Positions 10,346 through 21,077 are shown, numbered from the stretch's first letter. The stretch: 64,000 bases of DNA from Histomonas meleagridis (GCA_020186115.1 WSYJ01000157.1:434001-498000), one strand, 5' to 3'. The notes: a model not told the origin generated them from the letters alone. Numbers and translations: made by a program.

Positions 10346-11425
10346 TTACATATTGTATGGCACGAAGCCAACAGTAATCGTTGGAGGAACAATCCTCTTT
10401 GGACGTAGAAACATTTGATTATTAATTACCTTCTTAGGATTGCATTCCAAAGAAACTTTAGTCAAATCATTCATAAATGATTCGAGCGAAATTGATGTTT
10501 CACATGAAAAGAATGGGTGAGCTAAAATCTCTGAAGCCGTAGGACGCTTAGATGGATCTAAGCTTAGCATTTTCTCGAGCAAATCAATTATGCAATAATA
10601 TTGATTTGGTAAATTATCCTCGAGATATTTGTGGAGAACGGACTCATTATGGCACAAGCTTACAAAAATTTGAGAGTTTGGGTAATTGGCAAATTCTGGC
10701 CAATTGTTAATATTGGGCGATCCACAAATGTTGAAAATTGACATAAGGCGCGAAACCTCGTCTGAACTTGTGGAGTTAAAAAGAGTTTTCCCTGTGATAA
10801 GGGTGAAGAATAAGCATCCTAAGCTCCAAATATCAATTGCAGTTGTATAGTTACTATCATGCATTAGAAGCTCAGGAGCGCGGTAACTCATTGTAACAAC
10901 ATTACATGTTAATGGTTTGCTAGTGTGATCAAGAGATCTTGCAAGACCAAAATCTGCTATTTTAGCATCGCCGTTGGAATCAATGAGAATATTTGCAGGC
11001 TTGACATCTCTATGGGCAATGTTTTTAGAGTGTAAGTAGCTTATAGCATTTAAAGTTTGCATCATGTATTTTTTTACACTTTCATAGGAAAGCCCATGAC
11101 CTCCTTTTAAAAGAGTATTTAAGTCACACTCACAGCATTCTAATACCAGATAAACTTGATGACTTTCTTGGCACTTAATAATTTTTTTAAGGGAAACAAT
11201 ATTTTCATGTGAATTATTTAAAAGAAATTTTGATTCCCTATAATACGCCATTGGTAGGCCCTGCATTTTGTCAAATATCTTCACTTTTTTTAAAGCAACA
11301 ATTTCGCCAGTAAATTTATCTCTTGCTTTATAAACAGTACTATAGCACCCAGAACCCAATTCTTGTATTATGTCATATTGAGAATCAATTGATCCTCCTC
11401 CTGGGTCAGGAATCCGAGAAGACAT
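10346..11425 (-). CDS. Cyclin-dependent-kinase-like protein kinase (CDK10/11 type)
   Basis: Ser/Thr kinase of the CMGC group, 359 residues. Visible: glycine loop GSGCYS (about residues 24-29), VALKK with the ATP-anchoring Lys near 46, a PLSTIRE-like helix replaced by LPMAYYRES (57-65), HRDVKPAN (138-145), DFG (158-160), SYRAPE and DIWSLGC. The GLP lead-in to the C-helix resembles CDK10/CDK11, which act in transcription and splicing control, rather than the cell-cycle PSTAIRE kinases. The C-lobe is complete, with a short tail. The exact subclass is inferred; kinase identity is secure. Confidence 0.9.
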   Translation of the reverse strand: MSSRIPDPGGGSIDSQYDIIQELGSGCYSTVYKARDKFTGEIVALKKVKIFDKMQGLPMAYYRESKFLLNNSHENIVSLKKIIKCQESHQVYLVLECCECDLNTLLKGGHGLSYESVKKYMMQTLNAISYLHSKNIAHRDVKPANILIDSNGDAKIADFGLARSLDHTSKPLTCNVVTMSYRAPELLMHDSNYTTAIDIWSLGCLFFTLITGKTLFNSTSSDEVSRLMSIFNICGSPNINNWPEFANYPNSQIFVSLCHNESVLHKYLEDNLPNQYYCIIDLLEKMLSLDPSKRPTASEILAHPFFSCETSISLESFMNDLTKVSLECNPKKVINNQMFLRPKRIVPPTITVGFVPYNM

Positions 11426-11757
11426 TTACTTAATTACTTTTACAAACCTCCGACCAAACAGAAAAATTTGTGGGCAAAACGGTTTTCGGAAATCTTCACG
11501 ATTAAAAAGGCTTCAAAGTTTGTGATTTATTATGAAAAAGTTGATTCGAATTGTGCAAAAACCGTTTTAAATGAATTCCGAAACAAAAAAAATTGAAGCA
11601 AACAGACCAAACACTGAGGGGATCATAAAAAATTAATATCGTAAATGTCCAAAATGAATTACCTTTATGAGATGATACTCTATTCTTTGAATTTATGTGG
11701 AAATGTGATATTGTTATAAAAAATAAGAAAGCTTTGAAGAAAAAGAATACGACATCT
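11426..11757. other. Intergenic, nothing recognised
   Basis: A minus-strand frame at 11502-11765 is Phe-rich low complexity with no domain and is rejected. No RNA gene or repeat was seen. Confidence 0.6.
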
Positions 11758-12327
11758 TTAATCAATTTCTAAACAACTATATTCTAACTTGAATGAATTT
11801 CTTTGTCTTACGCACCATCCAGCACTTGTATTATGATCAAAATACTCAAACTTACCAATTTCATACTGCGGCGTTACCTCCGTTGGTTCGCCAACTCTGT
11901 GAAACCATGTTTGATATTTTGTGTGAAATCTCCATCCGCGTTGTTTTAATTCTCGACCTGCGAAATACTGTTGTGATGTTCCTTGGAAGTAAAAAAATAT
12001 GTAAAACAACGTTGATATGTCAAACCGACAGAAAAACTCGGGCTGAAGCAATTTTACATTTGGCATCTGTGGGAATGTTGATGGTGTATCAACAGGATGT
12101 TGTGGCTTGAAATCACATAATTCATAAGGAACATCTGGAATTAAATCGGCTGCCATAGATAAGGCATGTGCAAATTCTTGTTGAGACATATCTGTTTGCA
12201 TAAGTTGTTCGGGACTTTTGATTTCAACTTGTTGAAAGAGAGGTATGCGTTGGTTTTTTGCCCCTTGATTATCATCAATTCCAGATTTTTTATCGAGTGA
12301 TCTTCTGTTTGCATTCCCCCTGCTCAT
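11758..12327 (-). CDS. NOT2/NOT3/NOT5-family protein (CCR4-NOT complex)
   Basis: A 189-residue protein whose last 90 or so residues form a NOT box: LFYIFFYFQGTSQQYFAGREL, then GWRFHTKYQTWFHR, a Glu/Pro loop, GKFEYFD and a closing YSCLEID. This is the C-terminal module that holds NOT2/NOT3/NOT5 in the mRNA deadenylation complex. The N-terminal half is polar and poorly conserved. The upstream GTG gives 7 more codons; I chose ATG 12327 (MSRGNANRRS). It is much shorter than animal CNOT3, which carries a long coiled coil, so NOT2-like or a reduced NOT3. Confidence 0.88.
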   Translation of the reverse strand: MSRGNANRRSLDKKSGIDDNQGAKNQRIPLFQQVEIKSPEQLMQTDMSQQEFAHALSMAADLIPDVPYELCDFKPQHPVDTPSTFPQMPNVKLLQPEFFCRFDISTLFYIFFYFQGTSQQYFAGRELKQRGWRFHTKYQTWFHRVGEPTEVTPQYEIGKFEYFDHNTSAGWCVRQRNSFKLEYSCLEID

Positions 12328-13717
12328 CCCGATGACAGTTTTTTTCACAAGTAGTTTATAAAAAGTGTCATTATTAATATCATTAGTTTTTAAAGAGTTT
12401 GCATCTTTTTAAATAATTTTTTGGGAATTTTAGGGTATCTTCATGCTCTTAAGTACTAAGCATTAATGCATGTTAGTATATATAGAATATTTTTTTTTTA
12501 AATTGTAATCAAAATAGGAAATTTGTGAAAACATTAAAAAAATTTAATTAAGTTATTTATTTTATTATTTTTATAAATTGAAGCTTGAATAATTGTTTTT
12601 AATTTTTTATTGGTCAGATCCTTCGATCTAAGGATTCTCATAAATCGTTTTAGTTTTGATTTTGTTGATTCCTATATTTTTAATTTCTATGTATAAGAAA
12701 AATCCATACATAAATTTTTGAGGGAAATGTGTTTTTGTTTAAGATACTTTTTGGAAGTATTTAGGTTTTTTTTACTAAAATTTTGAAGAACACACTTTAT
12801 TAAAATTGACCAAAATAAGGGTACGGGTCCTATTCTAATTTTCTTATGAATTTTATATATTTTATTCATAATTAAATAACATATGATGTATTTCATTATA
12901 TATATCTTTTTTTATTCCATAACCAATTCTAAATAAAGATATTTATATTTTCATTTTTTTGTATTAAAAATGATCGGTGCAATTAGATTTCAGTTTCTAA
13001 ATCAAATAAACTATTCAAATATGTACATTTGGTAAAGTTGAAGTGATCCTTTAACGTATAATTTTAGTGAAAAAGTCAACCCTGTCTCAGAAATCAGAAA
13101 AAGATTACCTGATTGGCTACAGGTCTCATTTTTATAGATATCAAATAAATAAACATATTATATAGAAATGCTATAAAAAAACTAATTTTTTAGAAGACAG
13201 AATTTTGATATCTATTATCATTATCAAAATAATTGCAAAATAATTTTCTGACTTCTCAATTTTAACTAGAAAGTCAATAATTCTCTTATGAAAAATTGAT
13301 TATTTTTAATATGCAAAATAATATATAATGAAATATATAAAACACCTATTATCATATGCGTAAACCAATTTTATATGAAGATATATTTATTTTTAAGTGT
13401 CAAATCTTCAAATATAAGTTTTTGTCTTATAAAGATATAAAAATATTATCTACTGTTATTATTAATCTTTGATATATATTTTTTAAAAATTAATATAATG
13501 AAAACAACGAGATAATTATATTCTATTTGATGTCAAACGACCGTTTAGAGAATAGGACCCGTTCTTAAATAAGGGAACCTCTGTTTTTCATTAAGTATTT
13601 TAACTATTTTTCTGTAACCATTTTCGTTTGCTATGCGATATGCTTTAACAAATAAAAATTATTATTTATAAATATTGTTTTGAAATATCAGAATATTGTA
13701 ATAAACAATTTATAAAA
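12328..13717. other. AT-rich intergenic region
   Basis: No convincing gene in almost 1.4 kb. It contains the candidate transposon at 12813-13575. A 69-codon minus-strand frame at 12687-12896 lies partly inside it and has no recognisable content. Confidence 0.6.
12813..13575. mobile_element. Candidate non-autonomous DNA transposon (MITE)
   Basis: Two identical 14-nt inverted copies, ACGGGTCCTATTCT at 12823-12836 and its complement at 13549-13562, are GC-rich for this DNA. Each is flanked on its outer side by the direct repeat AAATAAGGG (12813-12821 and 13567-13575), which could be a 9-bp target duplication. The interior is about 710 bp of AT-rich non-coding DNA. A 9-bp duplication would fit Mutator-like elements. 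The right copy sits 4 nt from its flank and the left copy 1 nt, so the ends are not perfectly symmetrical. Confidence 0.4.
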
Positions 13718-15916
13718 CTAACAAACAGATGAATTATCAAAATTCTCATGATCAATAAGTAATTTTACTATTTTTGAATGCCCGTTTTTAGCAGCAAATA
13801 TTAGTGCTGTATTAAATATAAAAAATATTTTGTAAATATTATATTCCAATTTTCAAATATTGGTACAAACTTTAATTTAAATATTTAAATATCTTTGGCA
13901 TTAACATTAATTCCTTTATGCGCAAGAAGAAGCTTTGCTACCTCAGTATGACCTAGTAGAGATGCATGCATAAGAGGTGTTCTAAATAATTTAAATAAAT
14001 AAAAAATAATATTTACAAATTCTTAATTATTGAAATAAATATTGTGTTAATAAAATAAATATCCTTGGTATCAATATCAATTCCTTTATGTTCAAGAAGT
14101 AATTTAACAATTTCTGGATAACATTTTTTCGATGCTATTAGAAGTGGAGAATAAAAAAAATCATATAAATTCCATGTATATTTTTGAAATATTAAACTAT
14201 TATGATAAATTTTATGTAAAGAAAATAAATGGTTTTAAGATTTACATTAATTCCTTTATGATCAAGAAGTAATTTAACTATATCTGTGTCACCATGCGAA
14301 GATGCAAAATAAAGGATTGTTTCAAAAAAATAAAATGAATTCCGAATACTATTTTTGAATAGTTTGAAATTAACAAAGCAAATATTAAATGAAACGAACA
14401 AATATCTTTATAATTAACATCAATTCCTTTTTGTTGGAGAAGTAATTGAACTATTTCTGTATGACCAAATAAATATGCATAAAGAAGAGCTGTTTTAAAT
14501 ATTTTAAGTAATTTTGAAATATTATTTTGAAACGAAGAATTATTATAATAAAATCCAAATGAAACGAACAAATATCTTTAGAATTAACATTAATTCCTTT
14601 TTGTTGAAGAAGTAATTTAACAGTTTCTGTCAACCCATTTCTAGATGCATACATAAGTGCTGTTGCAAATCATTTAAATGATTTCCAAATATTATTTTAA
14701 AATACAATATTATTAAAATAATCACTAAACATAATAAAAAAATATCACATGCATTTATATCTACTCCTTTTTGTTCTAAAATATTTTTAACAAGTTCAAT
14801 GTTTCCCGATTCTGATGAAAATAATAAAATATCCTTTGGAATTGGATTGCTTTGAAGGAAATATTTAACAAGATACAAGTTTCCATGTGTTGCTGACTTA
14901 TTAATTATAGAATCATCAATTTTCATTCCTTCTTTTTCCAAAAATAATAAAGTACTATAATTACCACTTTGAACACAAAAGATACCCAAACTATTAATGT
15001 TTTTTGAACCACCTGATTGAAAGGTAACCCTCGTTAATGGTTTTAATAATAATGGATTTGGAACTGATAATGTGATGAGACCTGAAATATTTTCAACCAA
15101 ATTTTCTAATTTATTTTCATAAAGATAATGAAAGATGTCATTTCGATGAAATTTAATTGCTGCTTCATAGGCACCATCAAATGTTGAATGATTTTGTTCA
15201 CATAAATGAATGATTTCAAGATTGCCGCCTGCAACAGCATATTTACCTGTATTACTTACATTTGCATGATTTAATAATAAATATTTAAAACAATTAACTG
15301 ATCTAAAAAATGCTGCATAATCAATTAACGAAACATCTATACTGTTAATAAAATCACACATTTCATATGGTGATGGTTTAATCCTTTGATTAAAATCGAA
15401 ATCATTTTGCGATGATATTTCTTGAAGTTTTTGGATTTCATCATTTTGAATTATTTTCGCAATTTCAGTCGGATTATGTTTTTCTTTAATTAATTGCTCA
15501 TGAATTTCAATATTATTCTTTGGAGCTTCACTACAATTTTGTTTGGAATAAAATTTTTCTTCCATCTTTTTAATATTTTCAATGAATTTTTTTATGATTT
15601 TAGAATTGTTTATTTTAATTTCTTCTTCTTTATTTTGAAGTATCTCTAAATATTTTAAATATGTTGGTTTGATATCTGCTTTTGTGTAAAACGAAAAATA
15701 AATCAAATTGTAAATAACTAGATTAAATGTATCTGGAAAATTTGCATCAAATAAATTCATTGTTTGCTCAATGGATGTTTCAAGATTTTTTTCATTTAAA
15801 TTAAATATGATTTGCTCAAGTGATGTGAGCAATTCCATATATTTAGATTTTTGATCAGAACCACATCTTGCTTTTGAACCTATAAAATTGGTATGGTCTT
15901 GAACCTTTTCTTGCAT
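13718..15916 (-). CDS. Ankyrin-repeat protein with a spacer after each C-terminal repeat
   Basis: The first block (15916-14741) encodes 392 residues uninterrupted: a helical N-terminal half, then the domain usual in trichomonad ankyrin proteins (LIDYAAFFRSVNCFKYLLLN and following) and degenerate ankyrin repeats ending NACDI. Six more blocks follow, each a clean ankyrin repeat of 96 nt: 14666-14571, 14496-14401, 14323-14228, 14153-14058, 13983-13888 and 13813-13718, the last closing with TAG. Spacers between blocks are 74, 74, 77, 74, 74 and 74 nt. No block has an internal stop, and each starts x-T/S-A/P-L and ends K/L-D/T-I. Joined blocks give about 583 residues. Probably a cytosolic protein-protein interaction scaffold. 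Whether the spacers are removed is inference. Confidence 0.72.
13814..14740 (-). other. Six regularly spaced intervening sequences in the ankyrin gene
   Basis: Spacers: 14740-14667 (74), 14570-14497 (74), 14400-14324 (77), 14227-14154 (74), 14057-13984 (74), 13887-13814 (74). All are extremely AT-rich and end in TTT just before the codon preceding the repeat's Thr. Three of six have GGA exactly 17 nt before the next block. The second and third share TGTTCGTTTCATTT near their left end. None begins with GT or ends with AG at the edges allowed by the reading frames. Confidence 0.7.
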
Positions 15917-16373
15917 TCAAGCAATGGATTAAACGTATTTTAAATATTGAAAATTTTAGTAAAGCTATCAAAATCAAATTTGTATATTATTAAATCATTT
16001 GCAAATAAGTAAACACTTGCATATGCTTTTATTACCAACAAATAAAATTTTATTCAAAAATTCTTCTCCAGTGATGTTGAACATTTGATATTATCTCAAA
16101 AGGAAGAGAAGAAAAAAATTTAATAGTTATCTTTACAAGGAGTACGAATCACTTGGAAGTCGGCAACGAATGTGTGAGATAGATCTATTAATTATTTTGG
16201 AAATAACAAATTAGAAAAATTATGCAATCAATAAAAATTTGAACTTGATCAAATAACTGAACAATTACCTTATGAAATTAGTTTCCTCATTGGTTATTTG
16301 CATAAATATTTTTTGTATAATCAAAATAGATTTATATGAAAGAGAGAAAAATAAGAAATGTGATGTGAAATCT
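15917..16373. other. Divergent intergenic region
   Basis: Separates the ankyrin gene (minus) from the B56 gene (plus). AT-rich; no repeat or RNA gene seen. An in-frame ATG at 16272 could extend the B56 protein by 34 hydrophobic residues, but this is considered unlikely. Confidence 0.5.
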
Positions 16374-17903
16374 ATGTCTTCCAAACTCCGCAAAGCAAAA
16401 TCTCCCAGCTTTCGATCTCATGCAAGTGGTGGGCAGCAAAGAATAAGAAATCAAGCAGCCTCTTCACAAAATAAAAAAATTGCGCTTCAACCAATATCAC
16501 CCAAAACCAATGAAATTGATGATGAAACTCAACCAATTTCTGATTTCCCATCTCCTCCTGTTCAAATAGTTTCGTGTAGGCATGGAATGTCTGGTGTTAT
16601 GGTTCAACTTCCTTCTCTTGCGTCAGCTGCAAAAGGAGAAATTCCACAACTTGCATTTAAAAAACTCAAACAATGCTGCCACATTTGCGATTTTTCGGAA
16701 GCCGACAGAGATGTTAGTTATAAAGCCACAAAAAAAGCTACATTAAATGAATTAATTGATTGTTATTCTAATCCAAAAACATTTTCACGCCTTACACGTG
16801 AATGCCATCAACAACTTATAGAAATGTTTTCTGTCAATGTTTTTCGTCCACCTCCAAGCATTCCACGAGAAATCTTAGTATCTGATGAAGTTACAATCGA
16901 AGACACAGCGTGGCCTCACTTACAACTTGTGTACATTCTATTTCTTAAGTTTCTTGATTGCAGTGTTGATCCACGTATCCTTCAATATCAATTATCACCT
17001 AAGTTCATTTCCAACATTTTTGCCGTTTTGGACTTCCCTGATGAAAGAGAGAGAGGACAAGCTAAAGCAGTCATCTCGTCCATCTTTAACAAGGTGCCAC
17101 CACAACGTCAGCTGCTTTTCAACGTGACCGTTAATTTACTTTTGAGCGTTCCCGACGGTTTTGAACTCAATGCCGCATCAAATCTTCTTGAGCTTTTTTA
17201 TCTTTTTACGGAAGGTAGTCCACCGCCTTTAACACCTGCTATGGTTACTGCTTTCAATAAGGTTTTGTTACCTCTTCATCTTCCTTCAAGATGTCAACGG
17301 TATTTTCCACCATTAGTTAAATGTATTTTATTAATGATTAGAAAAGATGCCAGACTTGGCAATAATTTGTTGTCGTTCTTAATATCACATTGGCCATTAA
17401 CATTAGATCATAAAGCAGAATTATTTCTGGACGAGATTTTACAAATGATTAGAGAAACAGTACCAAAGTTTATTAGCAGTAATATAAAAGGTTTGTTTAC
17501 ATGCGTTTCAATTGCTGCAGAGTCACCTTCAATGAACTTGGCTGGAAAAGCTCTTAATTTTTTATTGGATAACAAAATTAAAAATTTTATTGTCGAACAG
17601 CCACACTTACTTTTGGGAATAGTCTTCCCTGCTTTGTTTAGGGTAGCTCGTGGACATTGGCATCGAAATGTTCAAGTGACCGCATTAAATGTGATGAACA
17701 CTCTTATGGAACTGGACCCAGAGTCCTTTAAACAAGTGGCTCTGGAGTTCAAAATGAGCTCTTTGAATGAGAAATACACAAAACAGATGAAATTGAAATT
17801 ATGGAAATCTGTTGTCAAAGTTGCCTCAAAAAATGATGACTCATTCGACCCTAAGGCTGTAAAGGCAGAGATATCCAACTTTTATACTGGAAAATTTGTT
17901 TGA
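16374..17903 (+). CDS. PP2A regulatory subunit B' (B56 family)
   Basis: Targets and steers the PP2A phosphatase. From ATG 16374 (MSSKLRKAKSP) the protein is 509 residues: a basic, Ser-rich disordered N-terminus of about 120 residues, then the B56 HEAT-like solenoid. Diagnostic stretches include VFRPPPSIPRE, AWPHLQLVYILFLKFLD, LDFPDERERGQAKAVISSI and the LLELFYLFTEGSPPPL segment. A longer start at 16272 would add a hydrophobic 34-residue leader not expected in this cytosolic family. The end is complete. Family secure. Confidence 0.93.
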   Translation: MSSKLRKAKSPSFRSHASGGQQRIRNQAASSQNKKIALQPISPKTNEIDDETQPISDFPSPPVQIVSCRHGMSGVMVQLPSLASAAKGEIPQLAFKKLKQCCHICDFSEADRDVSYKATKKATLNELIDCYSNPKTFSRLTRECHQQLIEMFSVNVFRPPPSIPREILVSDEVTIEDTAWPHLQLVYILFLKFLDCSVDPRILQYQLSPKFISNIFAVLDFPDERERGQAKAVISSIFNKVPPQRQLLFNVTVNLLLSVPDGFELNAASNLLELFYLFTEGSPPPLTPAMVTAFNKVLLPLHLPSRCQRYFPPLVKCILLMIRKDARLGNNLLSFLISHWPLTLDHKAELFLDEILQMIRETVPKFISSNIKGLFTCVSIAAESPSMNLAGKALNFLLDNKIKNFIVEQPHLLLGIVFPALFRVARGHWHRNVQVTALNVMNTLMELDPESFKQVALEFKMSSLNEKYTKQMKLKLWKSVVKVASKNDDSFDPKAVKAEISNFYTGKFV

Positions 17904-18285
17904 TATAAATTTGTATATAAATCTATTTTTAGCGAAATCCATTTGTTTTTGATAAAATTTATGTTTGCGTTTGAATCCTTTAGAATATGAAACATGGAAT
18001 AAATTTTATTGAAAAGAAATTAAATTTCATATTCTTTGTAAAATAGAAATTGAAATATTAAATTCGTAAGCTTAATGAGGGCTTTTGCTTTTTTAGTGAA
18101 TTATTTTTCTTTAGTAATTTTATGAACATTCCATACATACATTAAAAATGTAAATTTTATAACAATTTGTCTTCAAAAACAAAATAATCCCAAAAGACAT
18201 TTAAAGTATAATTTGCCTTTTTCTATAGTATTCATGTCCTAGAAATAAGCAGAGAGTTCATTCATTTAGAGTACGTTTAAAATTA
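17904..18285. other. Intergenic region with overlapping initiator-like motifs
   Basis: TCATTCA (18258-18264) and TCATTTA (18262-18268) both fit the trichomonad initiator TCA-Y-W-Y-W and lie 18-26 nt before the ATG at 18286. They suggest a real promoter for the next ankyrin gene. The rest is featureless. Confidence 0.45.
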
Positions 18286-19721
18286 ATGTTTCTTGGGAAA
18301 AATATCCCCTCCGAAGAATCTCTCCAAAACTGGAATACGGATGATTTACATAAGCACTTACTTTTATGTTTGATAAATGATAATGCACAACAGGCTTATG
18401 AAATTTGCGCTAATTTAATTCCTCATTCGACCACATTTGAAAGTCTTCCATCTGGGTTTAGATGTTTTGGAAGACTTCCAATTCCATTTATAAACATGGC
18501 TGCTTCTTTAGGTTCATTTCAATGCGTTTCAATGTTTTTATCACAAGGCATTGATATTAATTCAACTGATGGTGTTAGGAATGCTGTTTCTCATTGTGCC
18601 TGTTTTTCAGGCAATCAAAGTATTGTTGAAATGTTAGAAGAAAATGGTGCTGACTTTACTTTAAAAAACATGAATGAAAGTCTTCCAATCCATTGCGCAT
18701 CGGAAAATAATCAAATAGAAACAATTCAATATTTAATTGAAAACGAACTTTCAGAAATTGATGTTCAAAATTGTTTTCAGCACACACCTTTATCGATAGC
18801 CATTCAACATGATTATATTGATTTATCCAAATTTTTATTAATAAATCATTCAGATCCAACCATATTAGATGAAGAAAGAAATACACTTCTTCATTTTATA
18901 GTATCGAATAATTCTATGGAATTACTTTCGTTTATAACTCCAACGAAAGCAATTCCAATAAATTCGAAAAATATTAAAGGTGAAACACCACTTTTAATAG
19001 CTGCAAAGAATGGAAACATAGAAATCATCCAATTTTTATTGAATGAAGGCGCAGATCCATTAATTACCGATTTTAAAAATCGAAACATTTTAATGTATAC
19101 AATTCTTTCTGGGAACATTGAAGCTGTTTCATTTATAATTTCATTAAATATACCGAATGTACTTAATGTGGATTCTTATGGAATTTCTTTTTAAATATAT
19201 TATTCGCCTCTTCACTATGCTGCTAAAATAAGGTCAATCGAAATAATGAAAGCTGTTGCATTATTAGATGATTCACATTTAAATGATGTGTCATCTGGTT
19301 TTACACCTCTTCATATTGCTTGTAAACATAATAACTTTGAGGCTGTTAAATTTCTTTGTTTACATCAAAGAATCGATGGTTTCATCGAAAACTGGTGTTC
19401 ACAAAATGCATTTCATATTGCAGCAAGAATTCCTAATTTGGAAATGTTTGTGTTCTTGTATGAAAGATTTCATTATGATTTGTCTATTGCTGATATTAAT
19501 GGGATTTATTTAATTTGTTTTGGACACCTTTACATTATGCTGTTGAAAAAGGTTCTCTTAAAATGGTTGAGTTTCTTTTGGAAAATGGAGCTGATCCTTC
19601 CCTTACTATAAACGATGATGAAACTAATGCTTGGTTGATTGGTTTAAAAAGGGAATCTCTAAGAATCGCAAAAGTATTAGAACATTTCGGAGATGAAATG
19701 TCAGTTCAATATGAAGAATGA
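18286..19721 (+). CDS. Ankyrin-repeat protein with two 17/18-nt inserts
   Basis: A non-repeat N-terminus (MFLGKNIPSEESLQNW) is followed by about ten ankyrin repeats. Two repeats are interrupted at the same place, directly after the Gly of the D-x-x-G-x-T/S-P-L motif: DSYG then 18 nt then YSPLHYAAK, and DING then 17 nt then WTPLHYAVE. The first insert contains an in-frame TAA; the second shifts the frame. Taking out 19183-19200 and 19504-19520 gives one continuous 466-residue ankyrin protein with normal repeat spacing. Other repeats of the gene have no insert. Either two independent lesions hit the identical codon position, or these are very short introns. Confidence 0.72.
19183..19200 (+). 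other. 18-nt insert A in ankyrin gene (possible micro-intron)
   Basis: ATTTCTTTTTAAATATAT, placed between the Gly codon GGA and TAT-TCG-CCT. It contains TAA in frame. Its start and AT-rich body match insert B and the last 17 nt of the 74-nt spacers in the other ankyrin genes. No GT or AG ends. Confidence 0.55.
19504..19520 (+). other. 17-nt insert B in ankyrin gene (possible micro-intron)
   Basis: ATTTATTTAATTTGTTT, placed between the Gly codon GGG and TGG-ACA-CCT. Exact removal restores the frame and the ankyrin consensus. It is the same length as, and close in sequence to, the 17-nt tail of the long spacers, for example ATTTATTTAAGTTATTT at 54494-54510. Confidence 0.6.
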
Positions 19722-20450
19722 AAATTTGTTTTTGTAAATGTTAATATTAATTTTTATTTTTTTATTTTTTTTCCTTGCAAATATTATTATTCATTATTAA
19801 AAGAAATGACTTTTCCAATTATTAAAAATTGTAATTACTGATTTATAAGTGTTAAACAAGTGACAAAAAATAATAAAAGGTTTCTGCTTTTGTGGTTTCT
19901 TCATTTGAGAAAAAATGCATAAAATATTGATTTCTTTACTTTTGGAATCAAGGAAATTATTTTCAATTAAATTAAATTAAATATAAGATATTTGATTCTT
20001 GTGTATATTTATCAAAGAAATATTTTGTGAAATTTTCGAATAATTCGGATTTCCATTTATTATTTTCTTCAAATGTTTCAATTACTTTTACAAAAAAATA
20101 TAAATATATATCCAAATCAATCTTTTTCATAATAAATAATCTGTATATTATTTCACTAAGGAATCTATTTAATGATAATGGATAAAAAAAGAAACACGAA
20201 TAAATTAGATCTTTTTTTTAGGCATTAAACTGTGAATCGAAAATGTGATAAAACTTTTTGTAAGACAAATTTATTCAAAACAGATCTTTTTTGCTTCATA
20301 ATTTGGATTTTTTGTTAAAGTCACACTTTATCGTCCAATGACACATACAATTTTCAAATAAAAATTGAATTGGTTATCGAGAAAATTCAATACTTTATAT
20401 ATGAAATGACTCAATCCCATTTTAAGGTTGTTTTTTGAACAAATATAAGC
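19722..20450. other. Intergenic, nothing recognised
   Basis: About 730 bp of AT-rich DNA with homopolymer runs. No coding stretch over 60 codons on the plus strand, no RNA gene, no repeat family seen. Confidence 0.6.
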
Positions 20451-21077
20451 ATGAAACAAAATGCTTCTTCAGATTTTTGCAAGCAACTTGAATCCCATTT
20501 CTTGAATGCTATTAAGTCCGATATACCAACTGAAAGTGTTGATGGAATTTTAAAAATTTTATATTCAATAATTGAAATAGTTATCATGCTCAAAGTATCT
20601 CCTGTCAACACTACAGTAATTGGTATCTTCATGTTCAATGATAGAATCCTTGTACATTACTTATTATTTTCTCAATTTTTAAGGACAAAGGAATCAGTCA
20701 TCAGATCTATTTTTTCGGACCCGTCATTCAAAGCAGTTCCTTTAACGCAAAAAGAGTATTCCACACTTTGCATGATGAAATATATTCGTGGAAGTAAATA
20801 TGATTGGCGTGTTCATGTTTATCCAGGAAATCACACATCAGAATTAATCATGAAGTGCTTGAAGATAAATGGCATAGGTTCTTTCTTTTTGTTACCTGAA
20901 CATGAAATATTTGAAAATACAAAAAAGCAAAAATTAACACTTTCCACAGTTCCTTTAATGGATTTAAAACCACCACCTTCGATGGAGTTAGCAAACAAGC
21001 CAATAGAAAAAATTACATCTTATTTTGCAGAAGATGATCCTGGAGCAGGAAAATGTTGGCTTCTGTATAAGAATTAG
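20451..21077 (+). CDS. Unknown 208-residue protein
   Basis: Globular-looking protein starting MKQNASSDFCKQLESHFLNAI. A hydrophobic stretch (about residues 30-60, LKILYSIIEIVIMLKVSP and TTVIGIFMFNDRILVHYLL) reads more like buried strands and helices than a membrane segment. The alternation beginning VIGIFMFNDRILVHYLLFSQ is reminiscent of longin-type trafficking folds, but I cannot assign a family. The C-terminus ends with a PPPS linker and a short acidic tail. Convergent with UBA2. Confidence 0.7.
   Translation: MKQNASSDFCKQLESHFLNAIKSDIPTESVDGILKILYSIIEIVIMLKVSPVNTTVIGIFMFNDRILVHYLLFSQFLRTKESVIRSIFSDPSFKAVPLTQKEYSTLCMMKYIRGSKYDWRVHVYPGNHTSELIMKCLKINGIGSFFLLPEHEIFENTKKQKLTLSTVPLMDLKPPPSMELANKPIEKITSYFAEDDPGAGKCWLLYKN

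Noticed and set aside
11502-11765. 87-codon minus-strand ORF
   Set aside because: Phe/Ser-rich low complexity, no start context, no domain; probably chance.
12687-12896. 69-codon minus-strand ORF
   Set aside because: AT-rich low-complexity translation lying partly inside the candidate MITE.
13718-15916. Reading the split ankyrin locus as a simple pseudogene
   Set aside because: Blocks stay exactly 96 nt and free of stops while spacers stay at 74 nt; random decay would put stops and indels into the blocks as well. Not excluded without RNA data.
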